Part shown: positions 56,367-64,000 of the stretch, piece by piece
Layout: each line of letters begins with the position of its first letter
Position numbering within the stretch: the first letter of the stretch is position 1
Source: Lota lota
Taxonomy: Eukaryota > Chordata > Actinopteri > Gadiformes > Lotidae
Length of the DNA: 64,000 nucleotides
NCBI GenBank assembly: GCA_026745465.1
Contig: JACYXH010000813.1
Coordinates: 2,651,892 to 2,715,891, forward strand
Reading direction: 5' to 3'
The notes under the pieces: generated by a model
Databases searched by the model: none
What the model saw: only the letters and a program-made list of their open reading frames with translations
What the model was told of the DNA's origin: nothing
Position numbers and translations under genes: made by a program

Positions 56367-58058
56367 ATGCGACTTGATTCGCCGCTGTCAAGCGTCAATG
56401 TAGTGCTGGTAATGGCCTATGGAAGTCTGGTAAGTTAAATTCCATTTGAAATAAGTAACTAGAAAGAAACAATCCGGAAAATTAGATGAAGTATTTTTTT
56501 TAAATCTTGAGTGAATACAACCAATAGCACCGTGGGACTCTAAAGGCTACAACCTTTTACTACCCAGGATGCTTTAATGCCCCAGCATCATAACACTGAT
56601 TTACACTCCTGGTTAATATTTTAGATACTTAATCATAAACTGCAATCCTATTGCTTGCTTTTTCTCAAGGTGTTTGTTCTGCTGTTCATCTTGGTGAAGA
56701 GGCAAGTCATGAGATTTGCCATGAAGAATCGGAGAGGACCGCATGTTCCTCTTGGTCATAATGCTCCAAAGGTAACGCTAACCTCCAACATGAAGTCTTT
56801 TTCTGTCAAACAATATAATATTATATGTATAATCACTTTAATGCATCGTATTATGTAGCCCTATGTGTAGTTAGTATGCCGGCTAAATGCCGGTTTGACA
56901 ATGTGTGTATTGACAAGTGGCACTTTACAGGACCTGAGGCAGGAAATAGACGCCAAACTAAATACGGTTCAGAAAATCCAGTTTGAACCTCGGCTGATTT
57001 CTGCTGACGATGACCGACTAAAATACAGAGGACAAAATGGTGAGTATCTCCCTCCCTCCCTCCCTCTCTTTTTCTCTGTCTTTCGCTCATATACACACAT
57101 GAAGTGTATATGAAAACCTACCCATATCAAGATATGTGTAGCAACCAATAACCTCTGTGCGGTCTAATTCCAGTGTATCCTATATTTACTATAGCACACT
57201 TTGTGTTTTGCAGGTTGCTATGACTACATTTACAGAATGAGGGCGCTGGATGCCATCAGAGATGCTGGTGAGTTTACATCCATCTTATTCATACTAGTAT
57301 TGTTCGTTCCTGCTTCAGATGCACCAATGGTTTGTGTTGGTGGTGCATTGCTGTCACTGTCACTTTATCGTTGCTTTCTGATTGGTGGATAGATTTTCCC
57401 TTCCACGAACTGGGAGGGACTTCCACGGCCGTGACTGGGAAGCGATTCAGGACCTGGCTCCTGGAGCTGCGCAACTCCCATTCCTTCTTCTGCAGCACCA
57501 ACCGGCCCCTCATTGACAGGGTGCTGGAAGGCTACAACTGTGCACGCCACGGCCCAGAGGTCACTGCTTGTTTGAGAGAGACATTTTGGATTGCATGAAT
57601 GTTTTGGGTGAGAATGTCCATTCATGTGCTTACTCTTTTCTGCTCCGTGTCTGTGGTTCTCATCCATAGGAGTTTGGCAAGGCAGAGTATTTAAAATACC
57701 AGGAGGCTCTTACTGAACTGGCCTCTGTGTGAGTAACCGCAGCTGTTCTTCACACAACTCCTTATTCCCTTATGGATTATCAGTCGATCCAAATAATCAT
57801 TCATTTTATTTTAAATGTAATGATTGTCTCTATTTCAGTGTGAAGTCCTTTGCCAGTTGCAGCACTCTGATCCTGGATCACCAGTCTGCCGCAAGGGACC
57901 TGACCTACAGCCCAGAGCCCGCAACCTCTGACACCACTACCCAAAGCAGCTCCCTCATGACGCCAGGGATGCATCAGCAGCGTAGCAAGCTGCCCAAGCA
58001 CTTCCTAGAGCTGAAGAGCTTCAAAGACAACTACAACGCGCTAGAAAGTATGCCCTGA
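56367..58058 (+). CDS. c1orf43: C1orf43 orthologue (seven exons, complete)
   Basis: Exons 56367-56429, 56670-56771, 56931-57039, 57214-57267, 57393-57559, 57670-57728, 57839-58058; all GT/AG, phases join to 257 codons plus TGA (human protein 253 aa). Near-identity to human C1orf43 is visible in the N-terminal signal-anchor (VNVVLVMAYGSL-VFVLLFILVKRQ), in MRFAMKNRRGPHVPLGHNAP, in YRMRALDAIR, and in the C-terminal KHFLELKSFKDNYN-LES. It is a single-pass membrane protein reported in mammals at Golgi and mitochondria and linked to phagocytosis; no enzymatic motif is seen. Its location beside aqp10/atp8b2 matches human 1q21.3. It is the only plus-strand gene in the window. Confidence 0.96.
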
Positions 58059-58965
58059 ATTGAACTCTCTTTAACTCCTTCTGTGGGGGTTCCTGGAAGG
58101 TCAGAGTTCAATGTTGTAGCGTGCTACCTTTTAGATGAAAGTGCCTATTGGTCAGGAGATGGAGAAATAGGATGCACACCTTTTGTGGAAGGTATTACTA
58201 CTGCCTTAGTGAACTACTGTGAGGGGGTAACCCTTCATGGTATTAATACAGCCTTATAGTATTAATACACGACTCCTGGTTTGAATTAAACGTTGCACTG
58301 CAGTTAACTGATAAGGTTCTGTTTACATTAACTAAACTTAGTATTATTGTTATGATGTGTGAACCGAATAGATGGTGTGTATGAATATTTAGCCAAACAA
58401 ACAAAAACAATTATGCAATGCTATAAGACAATCAGTGTTAAATGCATCCAACAATCTTGTAGAAATGTTCTGTTGCAACTTCATGTAAGCTTGCTTGCTC
58501 TCTATTGCTTATAGACAGTTATACTTAAGCACTTAAAGCAGCATATCCCTGTTTAATTGCTATCACTGTCACTATTTCCAAAAGGCTTTACAACCATGAG
58601 AAAAAGCTTTTCTGCATTCAAATTACCTATTTTGTGTTTGTGTGTTGCCCTTAGCGTTAATCTTTCAAAAGCCATAACCAAGCCAAGGATTTATTTTAAG
58701 ATAAAATGGTTCTCATTCTCTTCTCACAGCGTAATTCATAATGTTTATCGATGTGCATAATGCATTGTGAGAATGAGTGTGTGTGCATGTCTATAGGATG
58801 TATAGGTGGACTTGAAGACCAATGTGTCAAACTGGTGTTCAGATTGGGACTATGTCAACTGACTAATTGGTTTCTTTGGGAATCCTGTTCAAATTAATAG
58901 TATACAGGAATATATTATTTATGTTGTGGTTATACGTTGTGGTAAGTCATGCTTAGAGCTGATTT

Positions 58966-58971
58966 AATAAA
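58966..58971 (+). terminator. Candidate poly(A) signal of c1orf43
   Basis: AATAAA followed by a T-rich stretch about 910 bases after the stop codon. First good match on this strand past the coding end. Confidence 0.45.
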
Positions 58972-59482
58972 GGTTTTTAACTAAACAAAAATACTCAAAT
59001 GTACCATATGCAAAGGAACTGTGAAATGTTACATTGTGTTTCCAAATACTTACGTTCCGCTATGTTGAAGCTGCTGTTGGCGAATATTCCCTTACCTTCT
59101 TGGCTAATTAAAACAACCTGTTTGTCAACTTTATATTCCAAGTACCCTTCCTGAATTGTGTCAACAACTTAGAACCCAAAATATGCTCTATCAATAATGA
59201 CATGATGTTGCACTAAACAGACAACATGGAGTGACCACAAGAGGGAGGCATGTCTTAAAGATTCACTATCCTCGGCACTGAGGAAGTAAAAAGGCCTTTG
59301 GGATTCGCTTTTAATTACAGTTTTTATTTTATTAAACATTATCAAACATAGATCACAAGTAAAAGAGAATGAACACAAAATGTCCTATCAAAAGCTGTCT
59401 TTTCTATAAATATATATATAAAGAGAAAATGCTCATGGTCACATTAGTTTGTCTGAAGGGAAATCACATAAATAAAAACTAA

Positions 59483-59585
<103 letters not shown>

Positions 59586-60463
59586 ATACATCAGATCGGA
59601 TAGAAAACTTCAGGAATGTGATTGCAAATATCACAACATTTTTTGTAAGGGAAATGTTCTTGCTAAAAGTCAGATAATTAGCGCGTCAATGTCTTCATCT
59701 TTATTTTTGGTTACTACTAACAAAACAATAAAGTGCCTTGCATTGGGCTTTAAAAGGGTTTCTCTCAAAATAATATAATGGTGAGCTGGATAATTTTTGT
59801 CAGTCAGCATTGGAGACAGGTCCAATGGTGAAATGGTTCATTCAAGCTACAGACAACGGTTAGTAAGGTTAACGCATAATGACTTCATGGACAATCACGT
59901 CTCCTACGAGTGGTGCTAGTTCCTAACAATAGGAGTTGTCGTGTTGAGGATCTTGCATGTAGACAGATATTGGCTTAAGTTATTGGTGTAAAAAAACAAT
60001 ACAATATCTGCCTAGGCCCCGTGTCACACAGTACCTAGCCTAAATGTTAGTTTGCACTTCAATATGCTGGAGTGCAATAATAAGTCACATCACACCCCTT
60101 TCTTCAACAGATCCTTCCTTCTTTGTGTACAACAACAACAAAAATGTCACAACCAAATTGAACAAAGAGAACAATGAAATTAACATGTGTAGTCCAATGC
60201 AAGACCATTAATACAGAACAGATGTTTAACAGATGGACCACTGATACCGAAACCAACATTATGGCATAATGTACCTATTCCAATCAATCTCATCATGCGA
60301 TGTCGCCCAGAGTGCATGAGTGTGTGTTTGGTGGATGTACTGGTGTTGTAATATTATGGGCAGGAACCCACCTGTGTGAGGTGCGCATGTGAGGGTGTTA
60401 TTGGTTGTTTAGTTGGCGTTTGTTAGCTGCTGTGAACCCATCGGGTTCTTCATCACTCCGCAT

Positions 60464-60615
60464 TCAGGACTTGATCTCGATGATTTTGATGAAGGGCAGT
60501 GGTTTGCTAGATGAAGTGGTTGGCTTGATGGGCTTGCTGTGGGAGATTTTAGAATAGTATAATTATTAAATAATACAATTAAAAAGAATTATTTTTTCAA
60601 CAAGTGTATGTATGC

Positions 60616-60684
<69 letters not shown>

Positions 60685-61597
60685 AGTTTAGTTAGTGTAA
60701 AAATGTGTGTGACTGTGAGCTTGAGCTAACCTGTACACTATCCTGGAGTTGCTTTCTGTTGAGAGATATGCATTTGACCTTTGCTCTCCCAGGAAGTAAT
60801 CCATCTGGTCATGCATCTCCCGGTTCTAAACACAGCACAGGATCAAAGGTTGATTCACATTACATGATTAAACACAATGTAGTGGATTTCAAAAGTGAAC
60901 TAGTCATATGTGTATATGAACTTTGATTTGAATAGATAAATCAAATCGACAATAACTAAGTACAAATAAATATCTAAATGTGAATAGAATAACAGAAAAC
61001 AATGGTTAATGTACACATGTCTAAACAAGGCCGTAGACTAAGAACAGGGGGGGCTGTATATTGCAGATACATATTAATAATGGTGCGGCACAGTGTATCT
61101 AGAGTTCCTTATACACGTATAAGAAATTGTTTGCATGAGGGCAGTGTTTGAAATTCTTAAAAGAGCCATGGCTGATAACAGCCACTGGTCCTATAAATAG
61201 TAAATGCAAACACGGAAGGAACGCACCCCTACTCTTGCACTCTGTGTAAATCAATAGGATTTTACGGTTCTTCTCATATTACAGTTATCAATGTCAGTAT
61301 CTCACCTCTGCCTCCAGGAAAGCCACTTTCTCCTCCAGCTCTTTGATGACGCGCTCGCGGTCCTGGATCAGCATGCGGGAGTTCTGGAGCTGTGGTCGCA
61401 AACACACGCACACACACACGTTCAGTCCGTAATCCTTGAGCAAACAGAGATAGGGTGTGTAAACTTTACATACTGAAACCGTACCTGTTCAATCATGTGT
61501 CGCACTTTCCTCTGCTGGCACTTCAGCATGTCGTCCAGATGGTAGATCTTCTCCTTCAGGATGGCCACCTCTTTCTCCAACTGCTCAGCCCTACACC

Positions 61598-61667
<70 letters not shown>

Positions 61668-62842
61668 GTGGTTACACTACTGGTCATTGATGTGATATTG
61701 ATATTCATTTATTGAGTGATGTATTGATTGCATTGGATCATCAGAGTGTGATTACAAATGTATTGATTTGGATGCAAACATGAGTAAATAATATCAAATA
61801 GAAAATGCTGAATATCATTTGTGCTGCTCCTCACCTCCTCTCGTCTCTCTGGCCCTCCTCCCTCATTTGGCGCAGCTCCTCCTCGCGGCCGCGTATGGAG
61901 TCCCTCAGGGAGGCGCTCTCCAGCTCCATGCCTCCCAGCAGCCTTTGCAGGTCTTCGATACGCATGTCCTTCCTCTCCCCATCCTCCTCCGCTTCCTTCA
62001 GTCTGTCCGTCTGCTCGCCCAGACACTGTCGCAGGTCCCTGCCCTCCGCCTGCGAGAGAGAGTGTGTTTTTAAGATAAACGTATCTCTAAATGTCGTATT
62101 ATTGTAAGCCTTTGCATTTTGTGTTTCATTGCCATGTAATATGCTTTTACTCGTCCTGTTACTCCCTTTGTAATACCGTGTCTGTGTGTGTGTGTGTCTG
62201 TACAAACACAAGGGTGTGTGCCCATGAGTGTGTGTGGGTATGTTTTTCTGTGTGTGATCGTGTGTGTTCGTTTGCGTATGTGTATGTTTCTGTGAGTGTG
62301 TGTGTATATGTGTGTGGGTGTGAGTGTGTGTATGAGTGTGAGTATGAGTGTGTGTGTGAGTGTGAGTGTGAGTGTGTGTATGTTTGTGAGTGTGAGTGTG
62401 AGTGTGTGTGTGTGTGTTACCTGAAGCCTCTCTCTCTCCTCCTGGTGTTTCTTCTCAGCATCCTGCAGCTGTGCGTACAGACGTCTGCTGACTTCCCTCA
62501 TGTTGTCTCTTTCCACTTCATCCCCCTCCGGAGACACACTCACACGCACCTGCGCGCACACCGCAGGATGAGACCAGGGGACAGAGCATGAGACCCAGTG
62601 AGGGTGGAGGAGATCCCCTAACATTAAGTATGGTCATAACGAAACTGAACCTCTAATGTGAAAAGGGCCCCATGTCTGGGAATCTGGCCTATTATTGGAA
62701 CTAGAGAGGCACGAGGGGGAGTGAGAGAGAGACAAAGAGAGTTAGTGAGTGAGTGAGTTAGTGAATGAGTGAGAGAAAGAGAAAGAGAAAGAGAAAGAGA
62801 AAGAGAAAGAGAAAGAGAAAGAGAAAGAGAAAGAGAAAAAGA

Positions 62843-62885
<43 letters not shown>

Positions 62886-63856
62886 AGGACTATATCCACA
62901 ACATGCACAATTTGTATGACAGAGTTGGATGTTTTTATGTGCGTCACTTCAAAAGTTGGCCCATGACCATCTCTACATCCCTACTAGTGTGTTTTCATTT
63001 CACGTTTGTGCAATCGACTATTACTCACGGATCTAATCTGTAGTTGGCTATGGATAGAAATATATGCTACTAAGATAAAAGGCTGGACTCCACTACGGGT
63101 TTATGATGATGATACTGTTGACATGCTTTCAGCACAAGCTGCTAAACCCACTTGGCAGAGGAACAACTGAAAAAGCAACAAAATAGCAACATCTGTGGAA
63201 TGCTGGGGGCTGGGAGCTGGGAGCTGACAATAGGGAGTGTATCCCAAGAGACACGTTAACAATGGTGCAAGGAACAGCCTGTGCAGGAACAGCCTTTCCC
63301 TCTCATGCACATGCATAGCCACCCTGGGGTGCAATATGCATTGTTACAGCCTGCCATCATTGTAACCCCTTTCTGTAATGCACTCTCCAATAGATGCACT
63401 GCTCTGAGCACGGGACCGGTGGACTGGATTGTGTTGGGATTATTTTTATATTGTACTATTGTGCTTTTACACTGGTAGCCTGATATTATCCGGACAACCC
63501 CCACCCCCCGTCCACATGCAAACACACACACACACACATACAGACACACACACACACATGCACACATACACATGGACAGAAGCTAGTGTATGTGGGATCC
63601 AGCTCACCTGTCGGTCATTCTTGGCCTCGCCCTGATGCTCGACTGGGCTACTCTTTTTGGCGGCGCTGCTGCTCTTCTGTCCAGGGAAGTAAAACTGGAT
63701 GGATATGAAGGAAACCATAAGGTGAAAAGGTAAGGTAAGGGTAAGGATTTTCACTTTAGATAAGGAGCCAGGGGGAACATTTGGCTTAAAATATACAGGA
63801 CATACTTTATGTTTGGACGCCATCTGCTCCCGCAAGTTCTTCAGGCAATACCTCAC
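60464..63856 (-). CDS. tuft1: Tuftelin 1, C-terminal eight exons (5' end outside window)
   Basis: Exons in transcript order: 63856-63806, 63676-63608, 62549-62421, 62049-61835, 61590-61485, 61389-61306, 60825-60731, 60536-60464; 273 residues and a TGA at 60464-60466. Tuftelin is a coiled-coil protein first found in enamel and now known to be widely expressed. The matches to human TUFT1 are strong in the coiled coil (LEKEVAILKEKIYHLDDMLK, QQRKVRHMIEQLQNS, KELEEKVAFLEAENREMHD) and in the tail (KPLPFIKIIE). Charged heptad-like sequence fills most exons. Every junction keeps phase. The first visible exon (VRYCLKNLREQM) matches the middle of the human N-terminal half, so earlier exons lie to the right. 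TUFT1 is also a 1q21.3 gene in human. Confidence 0.92.
60618..60672. repeat. (TG)n microsatellite
   Basis: About 27 TG units in the last tuft1 intron; (CA)n in the transcript. Confidence 0.97.
61598..61666. repeat. (CA)n microsatellite at a tuft1 acceptor
   Basis: About 69 bp starting eight bases from the exon at 61590; the transcript reads (UG)n, UUGGUGUAG, exon. Confidence 0.97.
62181..62420. repeat. Interrupted (TG)n array
   Basis: TG units broken by TGAG, TATG and TTTG, immediately after the donor of the tuft1 exon ending at 62421. Confidence 0.9.
62770..62880. repeat. (GAAAGA)n hexanucleotide repeat then (GA)n
   Basis: Regular GAGAAA units (about 12) followed by pure GA, in a tuft1 intron. 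Confidence 0.95.
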
Positions 63857-64000
63857 CTGAATAAAACACAGAAAGGAATTACAGCCATCATCTTAGTATT
63901 ATAAAGCTTACATATTTTTTGCAGTATACACTGTAGACTCTAATCAAATGAAGATCAATTGAATATAGTATGGGCCTGTACAATATGGCCTGAGTTTTAC

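Overview
This is a vertebrate nuclear window, almost certainly from a teleost fish. The genes are split into short exons with GT/AG introns, and the proteins are plain vertebrate orthologues. The gene neighbourhood is that of human 1q21.3. The introns hold fish-type transposons (an L2 LINE, a jockey/I-like LINE, solo LTRs, small DNA transposons) and an extreme load of microsatellites: (CA)n tracts up to ~190 bp, long (GA)n, and C/G homopolymers of 22-26 bases. I cannot name the species. The microsatellite density resembles that reported for some cod-like and herring-like fish, which is only an impression.

Layout. 1-1474: 3' flank and probable 3' UTR of atp8b2. 1475-34338 (minus): a complete atp8b2 P4-ATPase (phospholipid flippase) gene with 28 coding exons, an optional extra last exon and a non-coding first exon under a TATA box; its introns carry two solo LTRs, a decayed L2 LINE, two non-autonomous DNA transposons and most of the (CA)n tracts. 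34371-37571: repeat-rich intergenic DNA. 37572-44111 (minus): complete six-exon aqp10 aquaglyceroporin with a ~3.1 kb dead non-LTR retrotransposon in intron 2. 46210-52416 (minus): a six-coding-exon pro-interleukin-16-like gene with two C-terminal PDZ domains and a 2.8 kb exon encoding a low-complexity N-terminal region. 56367-58058 (plus): complete seven-exon c1orf43 orthologue. 60464-63856 (minus): the C-terminal eight exons of tuft1 (tuftelin), running off the right edge.

How they fit together. ATP8B2, AQP10, C1orf43 and TUFT1 all map to human 1q21.3, so the block is conserved chromosomal synteny and not a functional operon. The exception is the IL16-like gene: human IL16 is on 15q25, in the paralogous segment that also carries ATP8B4 and AQP9. 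I infer that this fish locus keeps the 1q21-side copy of an ancient IL16 pair that mammals lost. It still has an acidic DELD-S sequence where human pro-IL-16 is cut.

The strongest unexplained pattern is the strand and position of the simple repeats. In the minus-strand genes the long (CA)n tracts read as (UG)n in the pre-mRNA, and several end within 2-15 bases of a 3' splice site; other acceptors use (CU)n, (CCU)n or C22 tracts. Exon boundaries were assigned by hand from reading frame, GT/AG sites and recalled family sequence; every assembled coding sequence is a whole number of codons with no internal stop.
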